Source: Mesorhizobium sp. B2-3-4
GTDB lineage: Bacteria > Pseudomonadota > Alphaproteobacteria > Rhizobiales > Rhizobiaceae
Length of the DNA: 64,000 bases
NCBI RefSeq assembly: GCF_006442315.1
Contig: NZ_VFVY01000004.1
Span: 1 to 64,000 of the forward strand
Reading direction: 5' to 3'
The translations under genes and the position numbers were made by a program. The notes beneath the pieces are model-generated. The model was not told where the DNA came from. It made no database searches and saw only the letters and a program-made list of their open reading frames with translations. Shown piece after piece: positions 9,167 through 17,574 of the stretch (its first letter is position 1; every line of letters starts with the position of its first letter).

Positions 9167-9790
9167 TCAGTTCTGACGTCTTTGGCCAGTCAGCCAGAAA
9201 GCGCCAATGACGATGACCGGGACGGCGAGAAGCGCGAATTTGGTAACGATCAGCGCCGAGGCGAAAGCCAGCGAGTCCGGGTTGGCATAGAGGAAATCCG
9301 ACAGAAGCCGCGCCACCGCGATATTCTGGGCATAGTCGGCGAAGGTGTAAGGCAGCACCAGGACCAGCGCGAAGATCGACTGCACCTGCCCTGGCAACAC
9401 GCGAAAATTCTTCAGCCGCCGGCCGCTGGCCAGGATCAGACTGACCAGCGTCACCGACAGCAAGGCCGGAAACAGGAGATCGAAGGTCAGGTAGTGCCAG
9501 ACCAGGATGATCTCGCCGCCGCGCCGGCCAAGAGCGGTCAGCCAGGCCATGCCTTCATCGGGCGTGAAGCCGAAATAGCGCATGTCGAGCGAAGGCAGGC
9601 CGCCGCTCAACTGGCGGAAATAGAAGAATTCCAGCACCGTCATGGCGATGAAGACCGCCGCCGACAGGAAGCAGAGCGCCGCGACATGACGCGACAACCG
9701 CAGCACCATTGCCGCCAAGTTGCGCCAAAGCCCGGAAGAATCAGGCTCCGCCGGGATAGTTGGGGCTTTCGCGGGTAATCGTGACGTCAT
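9167..9790 (-). CDS. Hypothetical multi-pass membrane protein
   Basis: I do not recognise a family. The 207-residue form starting [13 protein letters not shown] has a proline-rich soluble N-terminus and about four hydrophobic segments (HVAALCFLSAAVFIAMTVLEFFYF; LTFDLLFPALLSVTLVSLILA; SIFALVLVLPYTFADYAQN; ALLAVPVIVIGAFWLTG). With this start it overlaps the end of guaB by about 50 bases; a later ATG at 9709 avoids the overlap and removes the N-terminal tail. Position directly after guaB and before the MAPEG gene suggests one transcript, but no functional link to purine synthesis is evident. Confidence 0.6.
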   Translation of the reverse strand: MTSRLPAKAPTIPAEPDSSGLWRNLAAMVLRLSRHVAALCFLSAAVFIAMTVLEFFYFRQLSGGLPSLDMRYFGFTPDEGMAWLTALGRRGGEIILVWHYLTFDLLFPALLSVTLVSLILASGRRLKNFRVLPGQVQSIFALVLVLPYTFADYAQNIAVARLLSDFLYANPDSLAFASALIVTKFALLAVPVIVIGAFWLTGQRRQN

Positions 9791-11243
9791 GGGCGTGGCT
9801 TTCACGAAGTCCGGCGTTGGATATGCGCACAAAGGTGGCGCGTTCGCGGAAATCGGCAAGGTCGCGGCCACCAACATAACCCATAGCGGCTTTCAGGCCG
9901 CCCGCAAGCTGGTGCAGCACGCCAGACACAGGTCCTTTGTAGGGAACCTGTCCTTCGATGCCTTCCGGCACCAGTTTCAGCGTGTCGCGCACCTCGGCCT
10001 GGAAGTAGCGATCGGCCGAGCCGCGCGCCATGGCGCCGACCGAGCCCATGCCGCGATAGGCCTTGAAGGAGCGGCCCTGGTGCAGATAGACCTCGCCCGG
10101 GCTCTCGTCGGTTCCGGCAAGCAGTGAGCCGATCATGGCCGCACTGGCGCCGGCGGCGAGCGCCTTGGCCAGATCGCCGGAATATTTGATGCCGCCGTCG
10201 GCGATCACCGATGCACCGGATTTGTGCGCGGTCTCGACCGCCGACATGATCGCCGAAAGCTGCGGCACGCCGACGCCGGCGACGATTCGGGTGGTGCAGA
10301 TGGAGCCCGGGCCGATGCCGACCTTGACGGCGTCCGCGCCGGCGTCGATCAGCGCCTGCGTGCCTTCGGCCGTGGCGACATTGCCCGCCAGGATACGGAC
10401 CGAATTGGAAAGCTTCTTCGCACGCGTCACGGCGTCCAGCACGCGCTGCGAGTGGCCATGCGCGGTGTCGATGACGAGAAGATCGACACCGGCATCGATC
10501 AGCCGCTCGGCGCGCTCGAAGCCGTCGTCGCCGACGCTGGTGGCGGCCGCGGCGCGCAGGCGCCCCTGCGCATCCTTGGTGGCGTGCGGGTTGAGCTGCG
10601 ACTTCTCGATGTCCTTGACGGTGATCAGACCGACGCAATTGCCCTTTTTGTCGACCACGACCAGCTTCTCGATCCGGTGCTGGTGCAGAAGCCGCTTGGC
10701 CTCGTCCTGGTCGACATTCTCCTTGACCGTGATGAGGTTCTCACGGGTCATCAATTCGTAGACTTTCTGCGCCGGATCGGACGCGAAGCGCACGTCGCGA
10801 TTGGTCAGGATGCCGACCAGCCGGCCGACCTTGTGGCCGCCGGCGCCGCCATTCTCGACCACCGGGATACCCGAGATGCCGTGGGTGCGCATCAGCGACA
10901 GCGCGTCGGCGAGCGTGGCGTCAGGGCCGATGGTGACAGGATTGACCACCATGCCGGATTCGAATTTCTTGACCTGGCGCACCTGCTCGGCCTGCTCGGC
11001 CGGCGAGAAATTGCGGTGGATGACGCCGATGCCGCCGGCCTGCGCCATGGCGATGGCAAGCCGTGCCTCGGTGACAGTGTCCATGGCCGCCGACAGGATC
11101 GGCACGTTGAGGTCGATGTCGCCGGCGATGCGGGTGCGGATATCGGCCTGGCCGGGCATGACCTCGGAATGACCAGGCTGCAAAAGCACGTCGTCAAAGG
11201 TCAGCGCCAGTGCGCCGGTGGACGTTTCGATGATCTTTGCCAT
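9741..11243 (-). CDS. guaB: Inosine-5'-monophosphate dehydrogenase
   Basis: Oxidises IMP to XMP with NAD, the committed step of guanine nucleotide synthesis. The 500-residue product has the split TIM barrel ([16 protein letters not shown] at the N-terminus), two inserted CBS domains around residues 95-210 ([15 protein letters not shown] and [11 protein letters not shown]), and the catalytic loop [18 protein letters not shown] with the nucleophilic Cys near residue 315. The later motif GMGSVGAM lies in the flap region. I chose the ATG at 11243, preceded by GAAGGG, because [19 protein letters not shown] is the family start; the open frame upstream is not protein-like. Confidence 0.97.
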   Translation of the reverse strand: MAKIIETSTGALALTFDDVLLQPGHSEVMPGQADIRTRIAGDIDLNVPILSAAMDTVTEARLAIAMAQAGGIGVIHRNFSPAEQAEQVRQVKKFESGMVVNPVTIGPDATLADALSLMRTHGISGIPVVENGGAGGHKVGRLVGILTNRDVRFASDPAQKVYELMTRENLITVKENVDQDEAKRLLHQHRIEKLVVVDKKGNCVGLITVKDIEKSQLNPHATKDAQGRLRAAAATSVGDDGFERAERLIDAGVDLLVIDTAHGHSQRVLDAVTRAKKLSNSVRILAGNVATAEGTQALIDAGADAVKVGIGPGSICTTRIVAGVGVPQLSAIMSAVETAHKSGASVIADGGIKYSGDLAKALAAGASAAMIGSLLAGTDESPGEVYLHQGRSFKAYRGMGSVGAMARGSADRYFQAEVRDTLKLVPEGIEGQVPYKGPVSGVLHQLAGGLKAAMGYVGGRDLADFRERATFVRISNAGLRESHAHDVTITRESPNYPGGA

Positions 11244-11538
11244 GGCCAGCCCTTCAGAATGCGGAAAAAGCGCTGGACCGGAATGGACAGCGCCGACTCT
11301 CTTCTTCCCTTTCAGGATTGGCGCTGGCTGGTAACACGTCGCGATGACGTTGAAAAGACGATGATTGCATGTCACCGCAAACTGTTGGGGTTGACCCGAC
11401 AGCCGCCACCATGGCTTGCGGTCGCACAAACGTGACAGCAAATTAATGCGACATCCGCCCAAAGGCATGATAACCGCCCGTTGTATCGGTTTGCCCCAGC
11501 CGGCACGTAAACTTTTTTGACCAATTCGGACGCGTTCG
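11244..11538. other. Divergent promoter region of guaB and an efflux gene
   Basis: This 295-base stretch separates guaB (minus) from the DHA2 transporter (plus). It must hold both promoters. I see no long inverted repeat and no convincing RNA gene, and the open frames across it are short and low in coding character. Confidence 0.4.
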
Positions 11539-12960
11539 TTGAACCGCACCATCCCGCTCATACTGGCGGTCGCTCTTTTCATGGAAAACATGGATTCGAC
11601 CGTCATCGCGACATCGCTGCCGGCGATCGCCATCGACATCCATACCAGCCCGATCGCGCTCAAGCTGGCCTTGACGGCCTATCTGGTGTCGCTGGCGATC
11701 TTCATTCCGATCAGCGGCTGGATGGCCGACCGCTTCGGCGCCAAGACAGTCTTTCGCGCCGCGATCGCGGTGTTCATCGCAGGCTCGGTCGCCTGCGCGT
11801 TCTCCGGGTCGCTGCCGGCCTTCGTGGTCGCGCGTTTCCTGCAAGGAATCGGCGGCGCCATGATGACGCCGGTCGGACGCCTGGTTCTGGTGCGCGCCAC
11901 GCCCAAGAGCGATTTGGTCGCCGCCATGTCCTGGCTGACCGTTCCAGCACTCGTCGGCCCGCTGGTCGGCCCGCCGATCGGCGGCTTCATCACCACCTAT
12001 TTCACCTGGCACTGGATCTTCCTGATCAATGTGCCGATCGGCCTGATCGGCATCTGGCTCGCAACACGCTTCCTGCCGGAAACCGAAGCAACCGAGACGC
12101 CGCCGCTCGATTTCATCGGATTCGTGCTGAGCGGGCTGGCGGCATCCGGCGTCGTATTCGGCCTGTCGGTGGTCAGCCTGCCCTATCTGCCGCCGGCGAC
12201 CGGCTTCGTCACCATCGCGGTGGGGCTGCTGTCGGGCGTGCTCTACCTCTTGCATGCGCGCCGTGCCAGGAACCCGCTGCTGGCGCTCGAACTGTTCCGC
12301 AACCAGGTGTTTCGCTCCTCGGTGCTAGGCGGCAGCCTGTTTCGCATCGGCATCGGCGCCGTGCCGTTCCTGTTGCCGCTGATGTTCCAGATCGGTTTCG
12401 GGCTGACACCATTCCAGTCCGGCATGATCACCTTCGTCTCGGCGATCGGCGCAATCGGCATGAAATTCGTCACCGCGCTGATCTTTCGCGTCGTCGGCTT
12501 CCGTCGGGTGCTGATCGTCGGCTCGCTGGTCGCCGCAGCATCGATCGCCATCTACGGCCTGTTCACCCCCGAAACGCCTTATGTGCTGATGCTGGCCATA
12601 TTGCTGGTCGGCGGCTTTATCCGGTCGATGTTCTTCACCGGCGTCAACGCGCTCTCCTATGCCGAGGTGTCGGCGGAGGATACCAGCAAGGCAACACCGA
12701 TCACCGCGGTGTTCCAGCAACTGTCGATCGCGCTCGGCGTGGCGCTCGCCGGCGGCATTCTGGAAGTCTCGACGTCGATCCACGGCGGCCCACTGACGCT
12801 GGGCGATTTCCACATCGCCTTCTTCATCGTGGCTGCGGTGTCGGCGGCGGCGTCGTTGTCGTTCATGCGGCTGGCACCCGATGCCGGCAACGCCGTATCA
12901 GGCCATGGCCGTCTGACGACGCCCAAGACGCTGGAACCGATGAGATCGCCGGGAGAGTGA
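11539..12960 (+). CDS. DHA2-type MFS drug-efflux transporter
   Basis: A 473-residue proton-driven exporter with 13-14 predicted helices. Motif D1 is seen in helix one (MENMDSTVIATSLPAIA), motif A as GWMADRFGAKTVFRAA, motif B as FLQGIGGAMMTPVGR and motif C as ALVGPLVGPPIGGF, which together place it with the 14-helix drug:H+ antiporters. Translation appears to begin at a TTG (11539, MNRTIPLILAVALF), because no ATG or GTG precedes helix one in frame. It stands alone between guaB and rlmE. Which compounds it exports cannot be told. Confidence 0.88.
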   Translation: MNRTIPLILAVALFMENMDSTVIATSLPAIAIDIHTSPIALKLALTAYLVSLAIFIPISGWMADRFGAKTVFRAAIAVFIAGSVACAFSGSLPAFVVARFLQGIGGAMMTPVGRLVLVRATPKSDLVAAMSWLTVPALVGPLVGPPIGGFITTYFTWHWIFLINVPIGLIGIWLATRFLPETEATETPPLDFIGFVLSGLAASGVVFGLSVVSLPYLPPATGFVTIAVGLLSGVLYLLHARRARNPLLALELFRNQVFRSSVLGGSLFRIGIGAVPFLLPLMFQIGFGLTPFQSGMITFVSAIGAIGMKFVTALIFRVVGFRRVLIVGSLVAAASIAIYGLFTPETPYVLMLAILLVGGFIRSMFFTGVNALSYAEVSAEDTSKATPITAVFQQLSIALGVALAGGILEVSTSIHGGPLTLGDFHIAFFIVAAVSAAASLSFMRLAPDAGNAVSGHGRLTTPKTLEPMRSPGE

Positions 12961-12983
12961 GGCAACGTCGCCGTATAGACCGA

Positions 12984-13781
12984 TCAGTCCTCGGCGTCCC
13001 CCGGCCCTTCGCTATGGCTCCGGGCGCTCGAGTCCTTCGAAACGTCCACTGGACGTTTCGACCCGCCTGACGGCGGAACGGACTCTCGCCCCTTGAAGTC
13101 TTTCGCCAGCAGGTAAAGCTCGACCGATTCATCGCGCGAAGCCGGCGGCTTGACGTGGTGGACAGAGCGAAAGTTTTTCTTGAGCATCGAGAGCAGTTCG
13201 TTTTCGGCGCCGCCCTGAAAAGTCTTGGCCAGGAAATGCCCGCCCGGTTTCAGCACCGACACCGCGAAATCGGCCGCCACCTCGCACAGATGCATGGTGC
13301 GGATGTGATCGGTTCGCCTGTGGCCGGTGGTCGGCGCCGCCATGTCGGACAGCACGACGTCGGGATCGCCACCCAGCGCCTCGGAGAGCTTCTGCGGCGC
13401 GTCTGGATCGAGAAAATCCATCAGCAGCACCGGCGCGCCGGGCACAGCGTCCATTTCGAGATAGTCGATGCCGACGACATGCGGGTTCTCGACCGTCGAT
13501 TTCGTACGCGCGGCCGCGACCTGGCACCAGCCGCCGGGAGCAGCACCGAGGTCGATCACCTTCATGCCGGGCTTTAGGAGATGGTGCTTGTCGTCGATCT
13601 CGATCAGCTTGTAGGCCGCGCGGGAACGATAGCCATCGGCCTTCGACCTCTGGACATAGGGATCGTTGATGTGGCGCTGCAGCCAGCGGCGCGAGGATTC
13701 CTTGAGCCCGCTTTTCTTCTTGATACGCGTCTTCAAGACGCGAATGCCGGCGGAGCCCGGCTTTTCCGGCTTCTTGGTCAT
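12984..13781 (-). CDS. rlmE: 23S rRNA (U2552) 2'-O-methyltransferase RlmE
   Basis: Methylates U2552 of 23S rRNA in the large subunit. SAM-binding motif [13 protein letters not shown] and the catalytic tetrad regions ([11 protein letters not shown]ys, LSDMAAP Asp, LAKTFQGG Lys, [11 protein letters not shown]lu) are present. A Lys/Arg-rich N-terminal extension ([16 protein letters not shown]) precedes the core, as in other rhizobial homologs. The core ends near AKDFKGRE; the last 35 or so residues (Ser/Gly/Asp-rich) are encoded by a palindromic repeat element, so the tail is probably a by-product of repeat insertion. Transcribed after the Ppx/GppA gene, 94 bases away. Confidence 0.95.
   Translation of the reverse strand: MTKKPEKPGSAGIRVLKTRIKKKSGLKESSRRWLQRHINDPYVQRSKADGYRSRAAYKLIEIDDKHHLLKPGMKVIDLGAAPGGWCQVAAARTKSTVENPHVVGIDYLEMDAVPGAPVLLMDFLDPDAPQKLSEALGGDPDVVLSDMAAPTTGHRRTDHIRTMHLCEVAADFAVSVLKPGGHFLAKTFQGGAENELLSMLKKNFRSVHHVKPPASRDESVELYLLAKDFKGRESVPPSGGSKRPVDVSKDSSARSHSEGPGDAED
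13005..13075. repeat. Modular palindromic repeat, copy A, inside the 3' end of rlmE
   Basis: A conserved head (13005-13030, containing CGCTATGGCTCCGGGCG) is followed by a 23-base perfect palindrome (arms 13038-13048 CGAAACGTCCA and 13050-13060, one-base centre) and a smaller one, CCGCC...GGCGG, at 13063-13075. A second copy with the same head but a different palindrome core lies at 33902-33975. The element is read through as the C-terminal tail of RlmE. Confidence 0.65.
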
Positions 13782-13875
13782 CGCTTGGTTTCTCGCTCGC
13801 CGAGAGAGGTGTCAAGCGCAGCTCGACGGAGTGCGGGGCGACCGCTCGGCAAAGGAACCCGGCGACTTTCACGCA

Positions 13876-15285
13876 TCATGCCCTGCCACGCCCATCATTG
13901 CGCCAGACGCCGTCATCGGCCATCAATTCGCTCAATATGCCTTCGCGCAAGCCGCGGTCGGCGACGCGCAGCCGCTCCGAGGGCCAGACGGCGCGGATCG
14001 CTTCGAGGATAGCGCAGCCGGCCAGCACGAGATCGGCACGGTCGGCGCCGATGCAAGGGTTGGCGCAGCGCTGCTGAAAATCCCAGCCGACCAGCTTCTC
14101 CACCATGCGGTCGACGCTGTCGCGGTCCATCCACAGGCCATCGACCCGGCGGCGGTCGTAGCGTTCGAGGTCGAGATGGACGCCGGCCAGCGTCGTTACC
14201 GTGCCCGAAGTGCCGAGCAGATGGAAATTCGGGCTGGCCTTGAGATGGCTCAGCCGGTCGCGGCCGTCGAAGGCGGCCAGCCGGCCGGCGACGTCCTCGA
14301 CCATGGCGGCGAAGATCTCGCGCGTCACCGTGCGGCCGCCAAAGCGCTCGGCCAGCGAGACGACGCCGACCGGCAGCGAGGTCCACGACACGATGTGGTT
14401 GGCAAGGCGCGGCGAACGGCGGCCGGTGAGATCGATCAGCGCGATTTCCGAGGAGCCGCCGCCGATGTCGAACAGGACGACGCCCTGCGTGTCGCGCTCG
14501 ACCAGAGAGCCGCAGCCGGAAACCGCAAGCCTGGCTTCGGTCTGGCGGTCGATGATTTCGAGCTTCAGACCGGCTTCGCGCTCGACGCGTTCGAGGAATT
14601 CGACACCGTTCTCGGCCGAGCGGCAGGCTTCCGTGGCGATCAGCCTTGCCTTCCTGATCTTGCGGCCACGCAATTTGTCACCGCAAACCTTGAGCGCCTC
14701 GACCGCCCGGTCCATCGCCGGCTGGCCGAGCCGGCCATTGGCGGTCAGCCCCTCGCCCAGCCTGACGATGCGCGAGAAGGCATCGATGACGCGGAACTGG
14801 CCGTGACGGGTGGGAACGGCGACCAGCAGCCGGCAGTTGTTGGTGCCGAGGTCCAGCGCCGCGAAAACCGGAAGCTCGTGCACCGGCGGCCGGCGGTTGC
14901 CCTGTTCGGGGCGCGCCACCGGAACGGCTGGCGAGATCACCGCCATCGGCTTCAGGTCCACGGCCACGACAGGGGCCCTGCCCGGCACCGGCGATCGATT
15001 CCCGTCGGGGCTCGCTTCGTCGCGCGCAAAAACCTTGCGCCCGCGCCTTCGCTTGCGCCGTTTCTTGGGTTTGCCCTTCTGGGACGCGTCGCCCGCCTGC
15101 CCATTCGCGGAGCGGGGCTCCGACGGGCGGCGTTGCTGCCAACCGGCTGTCCCCGAGCCTGATGACCCCGGGGAAGCGCTTGACGCGCCCACCTCCGGCG
15201 CGCTTGCGCCGGTGTCGCGGTCTTCCACTGTCGTTCCTTCCGGCGCCGCGCGAACCGGTGACGGACGCAGCAGGCGCTTTGGCAT
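13876..15285 (-). CDS. Ppx/GppA-family exopolyphosphatase
   Basis: A phosphatase of the actin-like fold that removes phosphate from polyphosphate and/or from pppGpp. Phosphate-binding loops are clear: ALDLGTNNCRLLVA and DIGGGSSEIALID, with GTSGTVTTLAG later. The catalytic core begins near residue 140; before it is an unusual 135-residue N-terminal extension that is Pro/Ser/Gly-rich and includes a strongly basic patch, KPKKRRKRRRGRK, around residues 72-84. A later start is possible but the frame shows no obvious better ATG. It precedes rlmE in what looks like a two-gene operon. Whether it prefers polyphosphate or pppGpp is not readable here. Confidence 0.88.
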   Translation of the reverse strand: MPKRLLRPSPVRAAPEGTTVEDRDTGASAPEVGASSASPGSSGSGTAGWQQRRPSEPRSANGQAGDASQKGKPKKRRKRRRGRKVFARDEASPDGNRSPVPGRAPVVAVDLKPMAVISPAVPVARPEQGNRRPPVHELPVFAALDLGTNNCRLLVAVPTRHGQFRVIDAFSRIVRLGEGLTANGRLGQPAMDRAVEALKVCGDKLRGRKIRKARLIATEACRSAENGVEFLERVEREAGLKLEIIDRQTEARLAVSGCGSLVERDTQGVVLFDIGGGSSEIALIDLTGRRSPRLANHIVSWTSLPVGVVSLAERFGGRTVTREIFAAMVEDVAGRLAAFDGRDRLSHLKASPNFHLLGTSGTVTTLAGVHLDLERYDRRRVDGLWMDRDSVDRMVEKLVGWDFQQRCANPCIGADRADLVLAGCAILEAIRAVWPSERLRVADRGLREGILSELMADDGVWRNDGRGRA

Positions 15286-15584
15286 GTTTCAAGTTGCCGC
15301 CAGACTAACAGTGCCGCGCCCGATCACCAAGAGCCGCATGCCGAATTTTGCCGGCTGGCTGCACAGGGCGGCTTTTTGCGCTGGCGTAATGTACCGGCAA
15401 GGCCGGGTTGGTAGCGCAACGCTGGCGCGGCGCACGGCAAATCGGGACGGCATCGGGCGCGACAAGTGTTCGCGGTTGAATAGCCGGCTTCGATGAGGCA
15501 TTTCTGAAATGAACGGGGAATTCGGGGCGCGTTCAGCCTCTCGACAGAAAAGGAAGCGGACAGGCAACGCATGGCAGTCGGGCA
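15286..15584. other. Intergenic region between divergent genes
   Basis: 299 bases separate the Ppx/GppA gene (minus) and the next membrane protein (plus). Several short open frames cross it but none has a ribosome-binding site and a protein-like composition. No strong hairpin or recognisable regulatory motif was seen. Confidence 0.35.
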
Positions 15585-16517
15585 ATGAACTGGAAACGCT
15601 ATTTCTGGCCGGTCGTCGGCATCGGCGCGGTGATCTTCTCGCTGCTGTTGCTCTGGCATGAATTGCGCGGCGTCTCGCTCGACGATGTCTGGGAAGGGCT
15701 GGCGGCCATTCCCGCACGCGGCTGGATTCTGGCCGGCTTGAGCTCGATCGTCGCCTATGCCGCGCTCGCCGGCTACGATCACATCGCGCTGCTGCATATC
15801 GGCAAGAAAGTGTCGTGGCTGTTCGTGACGCTCTGTTCCTTCACCACCTATGCGCTGTCGCACAATATCGGCGGCTCGGTGTTTTCCGGCGCCGTCATCC
15901 GCTACCGCGCCTACGGCACCAGGGGCCTGACAGGCCAGGAAGTCGGCGTGCTGGTGGCGATCTGCTGGATAACCTTCGTGCTGTCGACGATTCTCGCCTC
16001 CGGCCTCGTGCTGGTGTTCGAGCCGCAGATTATCGACCGCTTCTCCGGCATCGCCCATCACGGCCTGTCGGAGGCGGCGGGACTAGCCATGCTGATCCTC
16101 ATCGCCGCCTATATATTCGGCAGCTGGCTGCATCTGCGCCCGCTGAAGATCGCCAGCTTCCAGTTGCACTACCCGGCGCTGCCGATTGTCATCAGGCAGT
16201 TGCTGATCGGCCCGATCGAACTGCTGGCGGCGGCCGCAATCATCTTCTTCGCCCTGCCCGAGGTGAACAATCCGGGCTATTTCGTCGTGCTGGGCGTCTT
16301 CCTCGTCTCCTTCTCGGTCGCGCAGATCTCGCATGCGCCGGGCGGGCTCGGCGTGTTCGAAGTGGTCTTTCTCGCCGGGCTTTCCGACATGGACCCGGTC
16401 GGCGTGCTGGCCGCGCTGCTGGTGTTCCGGCTGTTTTATCTCATCATCCCGCTGATTCTCGGCCTCGGCGTGGTGCTGTTCTTCGAACGCTCACAGTTCA
16501 GCCGCAAGGAGAGCTGA
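15585..16517 (+). CDS. Lysylphosphatidylglycerol-synthase-type membrane protein (UPF0104/YbhN-like)
   Basis: A 310-residue integral membrane protein with seven to eight helices that resembles the membrane domain of aminoacyl-phosphatidylglycerol synthases (flippase part), without any soluble aminoacyl-transferase domain. Characteristic stretches are YALSHNIGGSVFSGAVIRYR after the third helix and APGGLGVFEVVFL near the C-terminus, the latter being typical of the family. Stand-alone members are often annotated as UPF0104; their role in lipid transport is inferred. The start at 15585 is next to helix one. Confidence 0.8.
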   Translation: MNWKRYFWPVVGIGAVIFSLLLLWHELRGVSLDDVWEGLAAIPARGWILAGLSSIVAYAALAGYDHIALLHIGKKVSWLFVTLCSFTTYALSHNIGGSVFSGAVIRYRAYGTRGLTGQEVGVLVAICWITFVLSTILASGLVLVFEPQIIDRFSGIAHHGLSEAAGLAMLILIAAYIFGSWLHLRPLKIASFQLHYPALPIVIRQLLIGPIELLAAAAIIFFALPEVNNPGYFVVLGVFLVSFSVAQISHAPGGLGVFEVVFLAGLSDMDPVGVLAALLVFRLFYLIIPLILGLGVVLFFERSQFSRKES

Positions 16518-16581
16518 CGCGGATCGCATCCAGTGGGAACGCCGGCTTCCGGAGGCCGCGACAATTGAACCACAAAGCAGG

Positions 16582-16610
16582 CTTGACTATTTTCCGCTGG
16601 CGGCTACAAG
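16582..16610 (+). promoter_or_regulatory. Probable promoter of tRNA-Gln
   Basis: CTTGAC at 16582-16587 and TACAAG at 16605-16610 are separated by 17 bases, close to the alphaproteobacterial housekeeping consensus. Transcription would begin about 50 bases before the tRNA. Confidence 0.55.
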
Positions 16611-16665
16611 GCAGCGCTCACAGCGGCTAGCCCGCTTGGCCCGCGCGGTTGGTGACCGCGCTTGC

Positions 16666-16739
16666 TGGGGAATAGGTTAACGGTAGACCCACGGACTCTG
16701 ACTCCGTTAGTCCTGGTTCGAATCCAGGTTCCCCAGCCA
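16666..16739 (+). tRNA. tRNA-Gln (anticodon CTG)
   Basis: A full cloverleaf can be folded: acceptor TGGGGAA with TTCCCCA, discriminator G and an encoded CCA (16737-16739). The anticodon stem ACGGA/TCCGT encloses loop CTCTGAC, giving anticodon CTG that reads CAG. The T arm carries GGTTCGAATCC. The length of 74 with CCA is normal. The U1-A72 pair and the mature 5' T are usual for glutamine tRNAs. No second copy of the 3' end was seen downstream that would mark an integrated element. Confidence 0.95.
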
Positions 16740-16835
16740 AAATTCTGAAAGCACAACGATGATTTTGCAGGGAAGTTTTGCCCTGTTTGCTTCGCGTTGC
16801 TACGTTCGTGCAGGCTCCCTTGACGAGATCGCGTC

Positions 16836-17456
16836 ATGCCCACCGATAGCCAGTTCATTCTCGAAAGCATCCGCCAGGGCTGCGTGGCGCTTGCCGAGGA
16901 CGAATTCCTCATCGACAGGGTGGTGAAATATGTCGGCAATGGGCGGATCCGGTGGCACGTCGAGTTTCGCGGGCATCGCATCGAGTTTACGAGCGGCCAG
17001 ATCAAGAAGCAGCCTACCTTCCGCAGGAAGGTGCTCGAACAGGCCGGCGTGCTGCCACCCCAGCGTGCCGGGGCCACCTACAGGCGATGGGCGCTCGATC
17101 TGAGGAAGAACGCCGTCGAGCTCCCCTGGCGCGACAGGCCGGTCGATGCCGGCTTCGCCATCAGCGGTCTTGTAAGTCTTGGCGGCGACCGCTGGACGGT
17201 TGACTACCAGGGCAAGGTCATCAAGTTCACGACAACCAAGCTCCGCCGCCAAACCAGTTTCCGTAAACGGATGCTGCTCAAGGCCAAGGTGCTGCCGCCC
17301 GAGATGGATCCGGCTGCCTACCGGAAGTGGATGGACTGGCTCATTCAGAACGCTACCGAGGCCGCACCGCAGGCCGGCAATGCTTTGATGAGCGAGAAAA
17401 GTTGGCTTGACGACCTGCCGGAACTGGCCGGCTGGCAAGACGAAAGGGCCAACTAA
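16836..17456 (+). CDS. Orphan protein with a tandemly duplicated 80-residue domain
   Basis: A 206-residue protein I cannot assign to a named family. Residues 26-90 and 106-170 align without gaps at a constant offset of 80: both have a Trp in the middle of a beta-rich half (IRWHVEFRGHRIEFT versus DRWTVDYQGKVIKFT), then a basic helical half (FRRKVLEQAGVLPP versus FRKRMLLKAKVLPP) ending in TYRRWALDL versus AYRKWMDWL. From memory, similar single units occur as C-terminal modules of phage- or plasmid-type primase/helicase proteins and may bind nucleic acid; this is not tested. The gene stands alone 96 bases after tRNA-Gln, with an acidic tail (LDDLPELAGWQDE). Translation start at 16836 is the first ATG. 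Confidence 0.7.
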   Translation: MPTDSQFILESIRQGCVALAEDEFLIDRVVKYVGNGRIRWHVEFRGHRIEFTSGQIKKQPTFRRKVLEQAGVLPPQRAGATYRRWALDLRKNAVELPWRDRPVDAGFAISGLVSLGGDRWTVDYQGKVIKFTTTKLRRQTSFRKRMLLKAKVLPPEMDPAAYRKWMDWLIQNATEAAPQAGNALMSEKSWLDDLPELAGWQDERAN

Positions 17457-17574
17457 GGGCAGTTGTCGCGCCGGCGACGGCTACTCATGGCGTTTGCCAT
17501 CCCCCGAGATTTCGGCACACATTGGTGGCGAAAGAATCTGGCCACGGCCAAGCTCGCGGCCGAGAAGCCTTTGA

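Noticed and set aside
16642..16660. Terminator just before tRNA-Gln
   Set aside because: GCGCGGT/ACCGCGC does form a stem, but it has no T-tract and lies between the probable promoter and the tRNA, where termination would make no sense; it may be part of the precursor leader.
16666..17456. Integrated genomic island at tRNA-Gln
   Set aside because: No integrase and no second copy of the tRNA 3' end was found in the window; only the orphan tandem-domain gene hints at mobile origin.
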